Shown: positions 31,664-41,258 of the stretch, in pieces
Layout of the letters: each line of letters starts with the position of its first letter
Position numbering within the stretch: position 1 is the first letter of the stretch
DNA from: Achromobacter insuavis
GTDB taxonomy: Bacteria; Pseudomonadota; Gammaproteobacteria; Burkholderiales; Burkholderiaceae_B
DNA length: 64,000 nucleotides
Assembly (NCBI RefSeq): GCF_902859645.1
Contig: NZ_CADIJR010000002.1
Coordinates: forward strand, 62,001-126,000
Reading direction: 5' to 3'
Made by a program: the position numbers and the translations under genes
Notes under the pieces: model-generated
The model's input: only the letters and a program-made list of their open reading frames with translations
Database searches by the model: none
Told to the model about the DNA's origin: nothing

Positions 31664-31894
31664 CTATTTTCTCGCGTTCGCTATCGCTTCTTGGTTGTGC
31701 GCGTCGACCGCGAACACCTCAAGCAGGTTGTAAAGATCCTCGGCACCGTAGACCGTTTGCAAATCATGCAATAGGCTCGGGTGCCGAGAAATGACTGCGC
31801 CGATGTTGGGTGGAATATTCCCGTACCGAATCAACCGCGGGCCGCCGCCGTGCCAGGCTTGGAGGCCGAAGTCGATTTGGCGGCGGCCATAGAA
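31664..31894 (-). CDS. Frameshift extension of the tail assembly chaperone (GT-type)
   Basis: The -1 frame relative to the chaperone gene stays open from the ATTTTTC at 31898-31892 to TAG 31666-31664. It encodes about 76 residues of protein-like sequence (QAWHGGGPRLIRYGNIPPN; YGAEDLYNLLEVFAVDAHN) with no start codon of its own. In lambda and many contractile phages the chaperone is made as G and as a -1 frameshifted G-T fusion. It ends 2 bp before the tape measure start. Confidence 0.65.
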   Translation of the reverse strand, partial: FYGRRQIDFGLQAWHGGGPRLIRYGNIPPNIGAVISRHPSLLHDLQTVYGAEDLYNLLEVFAVDAHNQEAIANARK

Positions 31895-32268
31895 AAATCC
31901 ATGTGCAGCCCCAGCACGTGCTTGCGCAGCGTCAGAAGCGTGGCGACTTCCTCGATGTCATCGGGGATAAGCCGTCGCGTGACGTTGGCGCTGGGCTGGA
32001 TTTCCACGCACTCCATCATCTTGTCCAGCAACGGCTTGGCGCTGTCATAGGGCAGTTTGGTCAGCGCAGTCATGCCCAACGCGGCTACGCCTGCCAGGCC
32101 GGCCTCGGCGATGTTGTCCGGGATCTGAACCCCGGCGTTCATCAGGGCGAAAAGGGCTCGTCCGGCCCAGTCCTCGGCCTCGTAGGCCGAGAGCTCGGTC
32201 AGCACGAACACCTTGCCCTTGTCGCGCCCCTCGGCGCTGATGGTCACGGTTTCCTGTTTTCGCGCCAT
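31831..32268 (-). CDS. Tail assembly chaperone (G-type)
   Basis: 145 residues, N-terminal beta part (TVTISAEGRDKGKVFVLTEL) and helical C-terminus. Position between tail tube and tape measure and the downstream -1 open frame identify it. Coats the tape measure during tail assembly; not in the virion. Confidence 0.75.
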   Translation of the reverse strand: MARKQETVTISAEGRDKGKVFVLTELSAYEAEDWAGRALFALMNAGVQIPDNIAEAGLAGVAALGMTALTKLPYDSAKPLLDKMMECVEIQPSANVTRRLIPDDIEEVATLLTLRKHVLGLHMDFSMAAAKSTSASKPGTAAARG

Positions 32269-32269
32269 G

Positions 32270-32701
32270 TCACACCAGAGCCGGAGAGACGTCTTGCCAG
32301 GTGATCTGGAACGTCCGGGGTTGCAGGATGGTCCGGGCAGTCGGCGCCGGCGAAATCTGGGTGAGCACGCCGCGGGTCATGGCGTATTTACGGCTGGTCG
32401 AGGGGATGCCCAGGGTTCCGTTGCAATAGAAGACCTCGCGCGCGGTCTTCATAGCAGCCAGATACGCCTCGAACACGATGAGCGAAGGCGAATCCGCCTG
32501 AATGGAAATGGTCTGGATGCTCATGAACGGCGTGTAGCCGGCCGACATCCGCCCATCGACGCCCATCACTGCCTGAGCGGGCTGAACCGCCTCGAACGCG
32601 AAGGCGTCGTCCGTGGCGTACCCCTCGATTTTCTGGGCGACGGGGAACACACCGGCCACCGCCAGATAGAGGACGGAGTTTGCACTGGTGAGAGTAGACA
32701 T
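32270..32701 (-). CDS. Tail tube protein, DUF3277 family
   Basis: 143 residues with the pattern FAFEAVQPAQAVMGVDGRMS and QTISIQADSPSLIVFE of DUF3277 tube proteins. Length is right for the inner tube of a contractile tail. Follows the sheath gene by 12 bp. Confidence 0.82.
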   Translation of the reverse strand: MSTLTSANSVLYLAVAGVFPVAQKIEGYATDDAFAFEAVQPAQAVMGVDGRMSAGYTPFMSIQTISIQADSPSLIVFEAYLAAMKTAREVFYCNGTLGIPSTSRKYAMTRGVLTQISPAPTARTILQPRTFQITWQDVSPALV

Positions 32702-32713
32702 GTCATTGGGTCC

Positions 32714-34192
32714 TTACAGGACGGCCAGCGAGGCCAGGGTGATCTGTTGGACGGAACCGCCGTCCATGTACCAGAACGTCATCGGCGGCGTGCCGCGCGC
32801 CTCGCGCACCTGCGGGGTGGCGTCCTTGATCTGCAAGTACCAGCCACGGGTCTGGAGCGTCTCCGAGATATCCACGCCCGCCTGGTTGTTCACCTGGGCC
32901 TTCTGCTGCGCGGACAGCGTCACGCCGGCGCGGATGGAGCCGAAGTTCACGCCCGCGTTGATGGGGTCCAGGCAGGCAGCATCGATCAGCGTGTAGCCGT
33001 CCAGGTTGTAGGGGATGGAGTTCACCTGCGTGAGCAGCGTCATCAGCGCTTGCTGGAAGGCAGCGTTGAGCCAGATCTGGTTCACATAGGTGTCGATCCA
33101 CTTCCAGTTGCCGCTGATCTGCCCGGGGTAGAAGAAGCGGAATTGGTCGTTGCTGGTGGCGTAGTCGCCGTAGAAGTTGTAGCCGTTGTCGATCAGCGTC
33201 TGCGCGGTCGTGGCGTCCGTCACCGAGAACGTCAGCCCGGACTGGCCCTTGAACGCCAGTGTGATCCGGCCGTTCGTGCGCGCGAAGTCGATCGACGCCA
33301 CCGTGCCAAGCACAAAGGCCGCATGCTGGATGTCCTGGTAGATGGGCACCGACCCCGAATATTCGTTCGCCGCGATGCGAGCAGCCCAGCTCGTGGTGCT
33401 GCCCTGCGTGGTGGCCTGCACATCGGTGTCCCAGCCGACGTAGACGTAGCGGTTGCCCTGGCTGTTCGTCCAGTCCGAAAACGCCACCTTGCCGTCCGTG
33501 TCGGGTTCGAACGTGGTCATGAACGACGCCCAGTTCTGGGTGATGTCGGTGATAGCGCTCATGTTCGTGGCCGGCACGCCGGCGACCGCGCCCTGAGACA
33601 ACACCGCGCCCGTGGCCTGCGTCAGCTTCAGGCCCGCGGCAATCGTGCCGCTGCCGTAGGTGATGGTGCTGGCGGCGCCGTCGGTGCCCGAGGTGATCAT
33701 GAAAGCCGCGCGCTGGGCGTCATAGGTGCACGAGGCACCGAAGGTCGTGAAGGCGGCCTGGATGATCGACGCGGCATTCGAGAAGCTGGTGGCGCCAGAC
33801 AGGTCGATGGCGCTGGAAGTCTTCGGCGTGCCATCGACGGAGACGGTCAATACGCCGCTCAGCGCTTGCAGCTGCTCCAGCGTCATCGAAGCCATCGAGC
33901 CGCCGCGCACGTACGCCGCCACCGCAGCGGTGGGGTATTGCGAGAACAGCAGATTCCCGGGCTTGCGCGTCGAGTTGTCGAAGCCGTTGAAGTAGATGCC
34001 GGCCAACGTCGCTTCAGTGGACGTGGGGCCGAAAAAGCGCTGCACGTCGCGCGCGGTGGCGAAGCTTTGGACGGTGCCGACCGGCACGGCAGTATCGGAG
34101 GTCAGGATCAGGCCGTTCAGGTCGAGCGCCGATCCGCCGGCGCCGATCACGCCAGGGACCACCTGGACGATTTCACTGGCGGGAATGGACAT
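32714..34192 (-). CDS. Tail sheath protein, DUF3383 family
   Basis: 492 residues. N-terminus [14 protein letters not shown]-type and [20 protein letters not shown] pattern of DUF3383 sheath proteins. The C-terminal half carries the conserved core ([40 protein letters not shown]). Shows that prophage B is a contractile-tailed myovirus. Confidence 0.87.
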   Translation of the reverse strand: MSIPASEIVQVVPGVIGAGGSALDLNGLILTSDTAVPVGTVQSFATARDVQRFFGPTSTEATLAGIYFNGFDNSTRKPGNLLFSQYPTAAVAAYVRGGSMASMTLEQLQALSGVLTVSVDGTPKTSSAIDLSGATSFSNAASIIQAAFTTFGASCTYDAQRAAFMITSGTDGAASTITYGSGTIAAGLKLTQATGAVLSQGAVAGVPATNMSAITDITQNWASFMTTFEPDTDGKVAFSDWTNSQGNRYVYVGWDTDVQATTQGSTTSWAARIAANEYSGSVPIYQDIQHAAFVLGTVASIDFARTNGRITLAFKGQSGLTFSVTDATTAQTLIDNGYNFYGDYATSNDQFRFFYPGQISGNWKWIDTYVNQIWLNAAFQQALMTLLTQVNSIPYNLDGYTLIDAACLDPINAGVNFGSIRAGVTLSAQQKAQVNNQAGVDISETLQTRGWYLQIKDATPQVREARGTPPMTFWYMDGGSVQQITLASLAVL

Positions 34193-34196
34193 AGCT

Positions 34197-34730
34197 TTAA
34201 GCTCCCGGAGGGTAGGTAGTGTCGACCTCGGTGAGGTCTACGTGGAGTTGGTCCGCAAACTGCTGCGGCACGGTGATGGATGGGTTGAACTGCAGGACCG
34301 CGTCGACTGACCAGCGTTCCAGGTATTGATCCTCGCCGGTGATGAACGGCAGTTGCCGCGGATCACCGGTATAGAGCGGCTGGGCGCCGCTCGACTTCAA
34401 TGCATCGCAGCCGTAGGAGCTGCGCAGCGCGATGCAGATGGCCAGGGCCATGTCTTGCGCACTGTCGCCGTAGCAGTCGACCTGCGCAGTCCACTGGGTC
34501 GGCCGCGTCAGGGTCATGGTGCCGGCGTTCGTCACGTCGGCGTAGGTTGTGTGCGGCAGCGAAAGCGCGGGCGCCAGAATAGGCGTGATGTACACGTAGC
34601 GGCCGGCGGGCGGCGGCACGCGGTTCTGCTGCCCGCGCACCACCGTGACCTGGTCGCCGACGATTACCTGGACGAACGCACCCAGCGCATCGACCAGCGC
34701 GTCCTCGGTGAGGGAAACAGGAATGCTCAT
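34197..34730 (-). CDS. Neck/tail terminator protein, LIC_12616-like
   Basis: 177 residues from ATG 34730 that overlaps the upstream stop. [19 protein letters not shown] and [20 protein letters not shown] fit the LIC_12616/tail-terminator pattern found beside DUF3383 sheath genes. Confidence 0.7.
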   Translation of the reverse strand: MSIPVSLTEDALVDALGAFVQVIVGDQVTVVRGQQNRVPPPAGRYVYITPILAPALSLPHTTYADVTNAGTMTLTRPTQWTAQVDCYGDSAQDMALAICIALRSSYGCDALKSSGAQPLYTGDPRQLPFITGEDQYLERWSVDAVLQFNPSITVPQQFADQLHVDLTEVDTTYPPGA

Positions 34731-35104
34731 GGCGACGCGTCCATCTGAAGGGTCACACCGACCTTGCACCAGTCGGGCCAGGTCTCGAAGACCACCTCCA
34801 CGAGCCACACCTGGCCGCCGAAAACCAGCAGATCGCCACCCTTGGCCAGTGGACGGACGACACCCTGGGTGTCGCCGTACATATACACGCTGCGCTGCAC
34901 GCCCTGGATGTTCTGCGCCTCCAGGTGAGCCACGTCCTTGCCACTCAGCGGCTGCACCTGGAGCCGCGCGGCGGCATCCGGCTTGTACTTCGGCACCTGC
35001 TTGCGGCCGGCGCCGATCTCATAGCCGTCGCTGGCGCGCAGCGTGCCGTCGATCATCGGGTTCACCGCGGCGATGATCGGGGATGCCAAGCCGTGAAGAT
35101 TCAT
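34727..35104 (-). CDS. Head-tail connector protein, 125 aa
   Basis: Beta-rich small protein (VYMYGDTQGVVRPLAKGGDL; VWLVEVVFETWPDW). Location between the virion-morphogenesis gene and the tail terminator fits a connector or stopper. Family not named with confidence. Confidence 0.6.
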   Translation of the reverse strand: MNLHGLASPIIAAVNPMIDGTLRASDGYEIGAGRKQVPKYKPDAAARLQVQPLSGKDVAHLEAQNIQGVQRSVYMYGDTQGVVRPLAKGGDLLVFGGQVWLVEVVFETWPDWCKVGVTLQMDASP

Positions 35105-35106
35105 CG

Positions 35107-35715
35107 TTATCCCCTGGCAAGCGCGGCGTCGGCGGACGCACCCAAGCGGATACGCGACCGAACGCGGTCATAATTCACCGAGAGCGCCGAACAAGCATCC
35201 TTCAGGCACATTTCGATTCCAGCGACTGTCACACGTACTGTGCGCCGCGTGTTTCTGCACTGTTCCGCCTGAGTTTCCCATCGACAGTTGGCCGGCTCAT
35301 AGTGGCCATCATTGTCAATGCGCCCAAGCGTCTTGCCGGCTGGACACTCTCCCATGTCGGCCAAGAATGCCTCGAAGCTGCACCTCCAGCGCGGGTCTAC
35401 GGTGATCCCGCGGTCTCGGTAACATTCGATAGAAATCTGATCAACTCCACGCACTCGCGCGCGCATCGCGATCCAAGCCCGGTAGGTTCGGGTCTTCCAC
35501 ATCCCATGCTTGGCGCGCGATCGGCTTTGCTCATCTTTGTGGCACCCACAACTCACTACTCGGCCCGATCGAATCGGCGTTGCGACTCGGTCGATCTCCC
35601 TCCCGCAGTCGCAACGCCAAAGCCAAAGGCGCACACCATTCTTGTCCGTTCCGCGCAGTTTCAGCGCCACGAGGCGACCATAGCGCTCGCCCGTAATGTC
35701 TATCGGCTTCGGCAT
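35107..35715 (-). CDS. Free-standing homing-endonuclease-like protein
   Basis: 202 residues from ATG 35715. Zinc pair CDCGREI / SCGCHKDE (about 32-56) and a core LGRIDNDGHYEPANCRWET then EQCRNTRR, the pattern of phage HNH-type endonucleases related to AP2/HNH homing enzymes. It sits between two structural genes with 2-bp and 1-bp gaps. Such genes are selfish insertions in late operons. No intron borders seen. Confidence 0.75.
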   Translation of the reverse strand: MPKPIDITGERYGRLVALKLRGTDKNGVRLWLWRCDCGREIDRVATPIRSGRVVSCGCHKDEQSRSRAKHGMWKTRTYRAWIAMRARVRGVDQISIECYRDRGITVDPRWRCSFEAFLADMGECPAGKTLGRIDNDGHYEPANCRWETQAEQCRNTRRTVRVTVAGIEMCLKDACSALSVNYDRVRSRIRLGASADAALARG

Positions 35716-35716
35716 G

Positions 35717-36169
35717 TCAGGTATCCGTTTCATAATCGACCGACGCTATGAGATGTCCCGAATCGATCAACGGCTTGGCGAAACCTTTCCGCGCCACCGT
35801 CACCGGAGCAAGCGGCGGACTATCCAGGCTTCGGATAGATTCCTGCAGCTGCCCCTTGATGCCTTCGCCCATCTGGCCCAGCGTCTTGTCGATGTCGTAG
35901 TCGTTGTTCTTGGCCACAGCGCCCAGCGCGCGCGGCCAGTCCTTTTGCTTTTCGGCGATCATCGATCGGAAAAACGGCCGCGGCGGCTGGTTGCGTTCCG
36001 GCCGGCCAAACTCATTGACAGCGGCCACCAGCGCGACCGGAGTGCCGTCCGGATAGGTGGCGCCTTCCAGGAACCCCACCCGCAGCGTGCCGCCGTCGCC
36101 CGCCTTGTCGGCGATCTCCTTCAGCCTCGCCATCAGGGCGTCGCCGCCCTTGAACGTCATGGCCGCCAT
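35717..36169 (-). CDS. Virion morphogenesis / tail completion protein
   Basis: 150 residues from ATG 36169, overlapping the DUF4054 gene by 13 nt. TLRVGFLEGATYPDGTPVAL then PPRPFFRSMIAEKQKDW is the typical pattern of HK97-gp10/morphogenesis-type proteins. Role: joins head and tail. Confidence 0.75.
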   Translation of the reverse strand: MAAMTFKGGDALMARLKEIADKAGDGGTLRVGFLEGATYPDGTPVALVAAVNEFGRPERNQPPRPFFRSMIAEKQKDWPRALGAVAKNNDYDIDKTLGQMGEGIKGQLQESIRSLDSPPLAPVTVARKGFAKPLIDSGHLIASVDYETDT

Positions 36170-36588
36170 GGGGCCACCACAGGGACAGCAAATCCGGTCG
36201 GCGCGGGCCGGTAGCGGCCCACCCGGTACTTGGCCGTGGCTTCCCAATACTGGGCGCCATAGCCGGTCTGCGCGTACCACTGCGCCGAGCCCGGCGCGAC
36301 GTTGTACTCCGCCGAGACCGAAACCGAGCCCTGGGTGGCGCTACTGATCCGGCCCACCAGCGGCCTCGGGCCCTTGCCGTTCTCGCCATAGGTCAGCGCC
36401 GCGACGTGGGCCGTCAGCAGGTATAGGAGCACCTTGCGCTCGTCGACGTCACAGACCGCGCTGGTGTCCTTGTTGCTCAGGTACAGCGTGGCCATGCTGA
36501 AGGCGTGGTTGAGCTGCTCATTCGAGAGCGACGCGAAGGACGGATAGATCAGCCGGAACTCAGCGGGATCAAAGACGACGACAGCCAT
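36157..36588 (-). CDS. DUF4054 head-tail adaptor
   Basis: 143 residues with the DUF4054 pattern: FRLIYPSFASLSNEQLNHAF, then LLYLLTAHVAALTYGENGKG and SAQWYAQTGYGAQYW. Connector that binds under the portal. Confidence 0.82.
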   Translation of the reverse strand: MAVVVFDPAEFRLIYPSFASLSNEQLNHAFSMATLYLSNKDTSAVCDVDERKVLLYLLTAHVAALTYGENGKGPRPLVGRISSATQGSVSVSAEYNVAPGSAQWYAQTGYGAQYWEATAKYRVGRYRPAPTGFAVPVVAPWRP

Positions 36589-36597
36589 GGGCCGCTC

Positions 36598-36936
36598 CTA
36601 TTTCTTCTTGCCTTCGTAGTTCTCGGGCTTGATGCCGGGCGCGGGCGCCTCGGGGTCCAGGCCTTCCAGTCCGGATTTCTCGTCCTTGCGCTCCTTGGCC
36701 TTCGAGACGGCGCTGCGCTCGCTGCCCTGGGCGAAGATCAGTTCCTTCTTGAGCGGCTGGAAGTCGGGGTACAGCTTCGTCCAGGCTTCCCAGAAGTCGG
36801 CGGGCACTTCGGTGAGGCCATGGCCTGCGATGGCGTCCGGGTGATTGGCGCCGTTCAGCAGCACCGGCTCTTTGGCGCCCGGGATGTCCAGGATCAGCCC
36901 ATTGGGCAATTTGCACGCGACGGTAACGGTCGACAT
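36598..36936 (-). CDS. Hypothetical structural-region protein, 112 aa
   Basis: Starts with a beta-rich part (VTVACKLPNGLILDIPG) and ends in a charged Lys/Glu tail. Common unnamed gene next to DUF2184 capsids. Follows a terminator hairpin. Confidence 0.6.
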   Translation of the reverse strand: MSTVTVACKLPNGLILDIPGAKEPVLLNGANHPDAIAGHGLTEVPADFWEAWTKLYPDFQPLKKELIFAQGSERSAVSKAKERKDEKSGLEGLDPEAPAPGIKPENYEGKKK

Positions 36937-36950
36937 TTCTCTTCCTCGAA

Positions 36951-36978
36951 TAAAAAAGGGGCGCCGATTGGGCGCCCC
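36951..36978 (-). terminator. Terminator hairpin after the capsid gene, minus strand
   Basis: Stem GGGGCGCC/GGCGCCCC (36958-36965, 36971-36978) with GATTG loop and TTTTTTATT after it on the minus strand. It would boost capsid over downstream genes. Confidence 0.8.
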
Positions 36979-37000
36979 TGTTTGTTACTGACGATTTGGC

Positions 37001-38026
37001 TTACACGCCGATCATGCTGGCAATGGCCATCGGGACCTTGATGACGGCGCCCCAGGTGCCCTGCGACTTCTTCTGCTTGAAGCTGGAGGTGTCGCGGACG
37101 ATGGCATGGGCGCGCATCTTCTCGGTGAAGGCGGCGGTGCCCACGTTCTGGCCTTCGATCGAGTCGGCGATGAGCTGCACCAGCTGGCCCGAGCCCGTGG
37201 CGTACTGCACGGCGGTCTCGACGGTCAGGTTGGGGAAGTTCTTGGCCAGCATGTCGCTGACGTTGACGTTGTACTGGTTCGTCTTCGTCAGGTTGACTTC
37301 GATCTCGGGCGACATGCACAGCTTCAGCTTGTCGCGCCGCGTGACCAGGCCGCGCGTCTGCGCCACCAGCTGGCCGTAGATCTTCACGATGTCGTCGTAG
37401 ACCGCCTGGCCGTCCTTGCCGGACCAGAGGGTCACGCCGCCGACCGAGATCGGGGCCACCGGCGCCGACAGGTTCGGATCGTTCAGCAGGCCGTAGTTCT
37501 GCAGGCCGGCGATGCCGAAGAAGTAGCTGTTGTCCTGGAACTTGTTCAGCACCAGGGCGGACGCGATGTTCAGTTCCGACGCCCAGTTGATCTTCGCCTG
37601 GCCGGCCATGTCCAGCTCGCGCTCACCCCATTCCGTCATGGTCTGGTAGTGGTACGACTGGCGCTGCGGGAAGTTGGTGTTCGCGCCGGCGCGGCCGTTG
37701 TTGTTGAAGTCGCCATAGGACGACACTTCACCCGTGGATTCCACCACCAGGAAGGTGGCCGTCAGGGTGGTCCAGTCGCCTTTCTTCGACTCGCCCAGGA
37801 TCACGGCGCCCTGCATCGGCGTCGTGAGCACGCGGGTCAGCTCGGGGTCGATGTAGTTCAGCAGGTAGCCCGGGATACCCGAGTTGCTGACCGTCACCAG
37901 GGGGCCCGCGGCGTCCATGGCCAGGCCGTAGTCAGCGCGGAAGCCGTCGGGCAGGTAATCCTGAGCGCCCGGGAACACGATGCCGAAGCGCTTCTCCAGC
38001 ATCGCGAGGTCTTGATGTCGTTTCAT
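37001..38026 (-). CDS. Major capsid protein, DUF2184 family
   Basis: 341 residues, the expected length. N-terminus [19 protein letters not shown]-like and central [20 protein letters not shown] fit DUF2184 capsids. It carries the linked DUF2213, decoration and DUF1073-portal genes on its upstream side, and DUF4054 downstream, a well-known set. Own terminator downstream. Confidence 0.88.
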   Translation of the reverse strand: MKRHQDLAMLEKRFGIVFPGAQDYLPDGFRADYGLAMDAAGPLVTVSNSGIPGYLLNYIDPELTRVLTTPMQGAVILGESKKGDWTTLTATFLVVESTGEVSSYGDFNNNGRAGANTNFPQRQSYHYQTMTEWGERELDMAGQAKINWASELNIASALVLNKFQDNSYFFGIAGLQNYGLLNDPNLSAPVAPISVGGVTLWSGKDGQAVYDDIVKIYGQLVAQTRGLVTRRDKLKLCMSPEIEVNLTKTNQYNVNVSDMLAKNFPNLTVETAVQYATGSGQLVQLIADSIEGQNVGTAAFTEKMRAHAIVRDTSSFKQKKSQGTWGAVIKVPMAIASMIGV

Positions 38027-38030
38027 GTCA

Positions 38031-38516
38031 TTACCCCAGGTTGGTGGAGGTGATCTTGATCAGCGCGCCGACGCCCCCCGCGCTGGCAACGAACCAGTCG
38101 GTTTCGGTGCTACCGGCGATGGTGGCGCCAGCGGCACCGGTGGAGATGGTGCCGTCCGTGTTGGAGGCGAATACCTTCTGGCCGATCGTGGCCACGGTCT
38201 TGGTGGCGGCCCAGAAATCGCCCAGGTTGTGCAGGGTGACGCCGAGCCCGGCCGGGATGACCATGGTGGCCTCGGCCAGCCAGATGGTGATGACGCCCTG
38301 CTGCTCACGGTGCACGAAGCCCGTGGGCACGCCGGAGCCAGCATTCGTGACCTTGCCGTTGGCGTCAGCCCAGGCGAAGCGGCCGACGGTCACGCCGGCG
38401 GTGTCCGCCACCAGCGCGCCGGGGCCGGCCAGGACGGTCGAGCGCGGGTTCGAGCTGGCGAAGTCGCCCGCCACCGCGGCGGCGGGTTCGATGTAGACCT
38501 GTTTCTGGAAGCCCAT
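38031..38516 (-). CDS. Head decoration / structural cement protein
   Basis: 161 residues, Gly/Ala/Thr-rich beta protein ([20 protein letters not shown]). 4 bp before the capsid gene. Size, composition and place fit a capsid-stabilising protein. Confidence 0.75.
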   Translation of the reverse strand: MGFQKQVYIEPAAAVAGDFASSNPRSTVLAGPGALVADTAGVTVGRFAWADANGKVTNAGSGVPTGFVHREQQGVITIWLAEATMVIPAGLGVTLHNLGDFWAATKTVATIGQKVFASNTDGTISTGAAGATIAGSTETDWFVASAGGVGALIKITSTNLG

Positions 38517-39887
38517 TTAGATCACCTTCGGCTGATGGGGGTAGCGTTGGTTGAAACTCTGCACCGAAGCCGAGTCCATCGCCACATGCGGGGTTTGGGG
38601 AGCCTGGTCTTGTGCCAGGGCCATCTTGACCAGCGCGCGGTACGCCGAGGGCGGCGTATCGGTCAGGTCGACGCCCTTGGCGTCCAGGGCCATTTTGTAG
38701 ACCGCCTCGGCCGAGTCCTGGGCGACGATTTCGCCGAGGATGGGCCGGCATTCCTGCTCGGCGGTGCGGATCGCGGTCATACGCGCGATGGCGCCTTCCT
38801 CGCCGGCCTTCTGGGCCTTGGCCAGCGCCTGGTCCATGGCCTGCTTGGTCACCGGCGCCGGCGGCGTGTTGGGCGTGGGCGGCGGCTCGTCGGATGCGCC
38901 GGCGGCGGGCTCGCCCAGGGCGGCCATGACGCGCGCGGCTTCTTCCGGGCCCAGCTTCTCGCCGAGCATTTCGCGCATCTTGCCCATCAGCTCGTCGTCC
39001 AGGGCGACCGGCTTGGGTTCGGCGGTGTCGTCGTCCTCGTCTTCGCCGATCGGCGCGACGGTCGGGTCGGTGAACACCTCGATGACCTCTTTCAGGTCTT
39101 CCAGGTCGGCGTCCTGCGCCAGCTTGCCCTTGAAGTGGTTCTGCATGGCGCGGATGATGCGCGGCTGCTCGGACTTCAGGTTCTTGCGGCTGACGCCCTT
39201 CAGGAAGGGGGTCAGGTCGCCCAGTGCCGCGTCCTGGGCCAGCCGGGGCCGGATATGCGCCCCGAGTGCCCCGGCGACGACGGCGGCGGTTTTGCTCAGT
39301 TTCATTTTCGGGATCTCCGAAGGGTTGAGGGTACTGCTGTCGCCTACGACGACGTCCGGGCCTGCACGGCCCACTTCGACAAGCGCGACGTGATTGCCGC
39401 GAATGTCTCGCATCACCCCGTCGTGTGCGACGCCTTCATAGACGCCGGCCGTCATGTCAGCCCGGTAGCGATAGGCGCTCGAAAGCTCCTTTTGCTCTTC
39501 GGATTCGATGAGCGCGATCGCGACGGCGTCCCACACGACGAGGGAATTCTTGAGGTACGGCGCCTGGTAGGTGGCGTTCGAACCCGTGGCCCCGACCACA
39601 AACTCTTTCTGCGGCTCGGCGGCCGAGACGGGGATGTGCTTGGACAGCAGCGGGATGTTGTTGAAGGTCGGCGCCGCCTTTTCCAGTTCCTGCGGGTCAC
39701 GCAGGAGGAAATAGATGCGGTTGGCGTCGAGCCCCAGGGTCTCCCAGTCCGGGATTTCGTTGCCGCGGTAAGGGTTGACCGTGGCCTTGCTGATGTTGCT
39801 GATCTCGACGTGCATCCGGCCGTCCACGTCGATCTTGCGGACGGTGGCGCGATCGAAAGCCAGGCCGTGGGGTGTCTTCTGGTTCAT
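38517..39887 (-). CDS. DUF2213 head-maturation protein
   Basis: 456 residues from ATG 39887, overlapping the HNH gene stop. The DUF2213 pattern covers about 1-190 ([35 protein letters not shown]). The acidic, helical C-terminal half (about 290-400) looks like a scaffold region. In related phages this protein acts as prohead protease/scaffold. The last base touches the decoration gene. Confidence 0.8.
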   Translation of the reverse strand: MNQKTPHGLAFDRATVRKIDVDGRMHVEISNISKATVNPYRGNEIPDWETLGLDANRIYFLLRDPQELEKAAPTFNNIPLLSKHIPVSAAEPQKEFVVGATGSNATYQAPYLKNSLVVWDAVAIALIESEEQKELSSAYRYRADMTAGVYEGVAHDGVMRDIRGNHVALVEVGRAGPDVVVGDSSTLNPSEIPKMKLSKTAAVVAGALGAHIRPRLAQDAALGDLTPFLKGVSRKNLKSEQPRIIRAMQNHFKGKLAQDADLEDLKEVIEVFTDPTVAPIGEDEDDDTAEPKPVALDDELMGKMREMLGEKLGPEEAARVMAALGEPAAGASDEPPPTPNTPPAPVTKQAMDQALAKAQKAGEEGAIARMTAIRTAEQECRPILGEIVAQDSAEAVYKMALDAKGVDLTDTPPSAYRALVKMALAQDQAPQTPHVAMDSASVQSFNQRYPHQPKVI

Positions 39888-40534
39888 GGCATATCCGGCC
39901 ATTGCCGGTTTGATTTCGACAGGTTCTCCGCGCCGGGCAGCACCTGGAGGTTTGATTCGACGTGCAGACCGCACACTATCTTTCCGCGCAAAGGAACGAT
40001 GTGGTCTACGTGGTGTGGCATGCCAGTTCGTTGAGTAGCCTCGCGCGCTAGTTCGTAGAAACTGCTGATCAAGGCTTGGTTTGCCCATGCCGGGGTCGCT
40101 TTGGTTTCTGCCGCCCTACGCCTTGCCTGCTTAGCTGCAATTTTGTGCAGATTCGCGCTGCGCCATGCCTTTTGAGAAGCTGAAACCACATCCTTATTGG
40201 CCTCATACCATTCGGCCATCTTCGCGGAGCGATGCTCCCGGTTGGCACGATAGTGCGCCCGGGACAGATCGCCGTGCCGCTCTTTGTTGGCCAGGTAGTG
40301 CGCGCGCGACGCCTCAGCTACACGGTCCTTATCGGCTTCGTAATGAGCCTTCCTGCATGTTTTGCAGCGAGCATGCCGGCCGTCTTTCCTGGACCGATCT
40401 ATGCTGAAGCTTTCAAGCGGCTTGGATTCTCCGCACTTGAAGCATCTCTTCTGGTCAGCCCTCGAATCCGGGGATGATGCTGATCGACACGCATCGGCAG
40501 TTCGGCTCGGTTCCCGGAAATACCCACTTTCCAT
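39884..40534 (-). CDS. Free-standing HNH endonuclease
   Basis: 216 residues if ATG 40534 is the start, which overlaps the head-protein gene by 80 nt; the start is uncertain. [13 protein letters not shown]...CKTCR zinc pairs at the N-terminus, then repeats of an AxxRAHYxANxE unit, then an HNH core [20 protein letters not shown] with [16 protein letters not shown]. Second mobile-type nuclease in this late operon. Its stop overlaps the DUF2213 start (ATGA), a tight fit that spares expression of that gene. Confidence 0.8.
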   Translation of the reverse strand: MESGYFREPSRTADACRSASSPDSRADQKRCFKCGESKPLESFSIDRSRKDGRHARCKTCRKAHYEADKDRVAEASRAHYLANKERHGDLSRAHYRANREHRSAKMAEWYEANKDVVSASQKAWRSANLHKIAAKQARRRAAETKATPAWANQALISSFYELAREATQRTGMPHHVDHIVPLRGKIVCGLHVESNLQVLPGAENLSKSNRQWPDMP

Positions 40535-41258
40535 CGAGATACATTCCCTTTTCGATGTCATAAGTTTTCCCACTGGCAGCGACATGGGATGGCCTTGGAT
40601 GCTTTCCGCCAGAGCTATGAAGCCAGCGCGCTTTGGTGATGCCGAGGCCTTTTTGCCTGACCCTTGTAATGGTGGCGGTCGCTTTATTCGACTGGTCGCG
40701 GGCGATGAACGCCGCGCGCCGCTTGGTGACCCCGTAGCGCTTCTGCAAATCCTCGACCAGCCCTTCCAGGTCTCGACCCTGGGTAACCGACCGCATAACC
40801 ATGCCCTGCACGTCCTGCAGATGCTCGGCGGCGATCGACTTGATGAGTCCGACGTTCTCCTGCACGGTGGCCTGGAATACGTCGTTGGCCGCTCGGGTCA
40901 GCTGGAACTGCACGCTGAACCCTTTCTGCCGCAGGGCATTGCGCAGCGAGATATCCGCCGCGCTCATCGAGGTTTCGGCGAACTCGCTGGCCACCGGCTG
41001 GGCTGCCTCGTCGAAGCGGCGCTGCCACTGTCTGGCCAACCGGCGCATCATCTTGGTCAGCGCCATGGCCGGGCTTTCGTCCTGGGCTATCTCAGGCACA
41101 TTGCGCCGATAGGCCGCCGTCAGCCAGTACACCAGGGACCCCTGCATCTCATCGATCAGGCGGTCCAGGCGCTTGCGGTAGGCCGCCTCGATCCCCTGGT
41201 TGGCGTGCACGGGGCGCAGCGGCACCTCGCGGCCGGTAGGGGAAACGAGGTCAGGCAT
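40455..41258 (-). CDS. Minor head protein, Mu F-like
   Basis: 267 residues from ATG 41258, overlapping the portal stop. Mu F/SPP1 gp7-type C-terminal core: TRVRQKGLGITKARWLHSSG, KHPRPSH and [12 protein letters not shown]. Associates with the portal and helps head assembly and DNA ejection. Confidence 0.85.
   Translation of the reverse strand: MPDLVSPTGREVPLRPVHANQGIEAAYRKRLDRLIDEMQGSLVYWLTAAYRRNVPEIAQDESPAMALTKMMRRLARQWQRRFDEAAQPVASEFAETSMSAADISLRNALRQKGFSVQFQLTRAANDVFQATVQENVGLIKSIAAEHLQDVQGMVMRSVTQGRDLEGLVEDLQKRYGVTKRRAAFIARDQSNKATATITRVRQKGLGITKARWLHSSGGKHPRPSHVAASGKTYDIEKGMYLDGKWVFPGTEPNCRCVSISIIPGFEG

Noticed and set aside
32213-34219. Long plus-strand open frame (668 codons) opposite sheath and tube genes
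   Set aside because: Same reason: composition typical of antisense frames in high-GC DNA, while the minus strand encodes DUF3383 and DUF3277 proteins.
38025-40034. Long plus-strand open frame (669 codons) opposite capsid genes
   Set aside because: Its product is rich in His, Arg, Gly and Gln with no fold pattern, and the minus strand holds a clear set of capsid genes. It is a GC-driven shadow frame.
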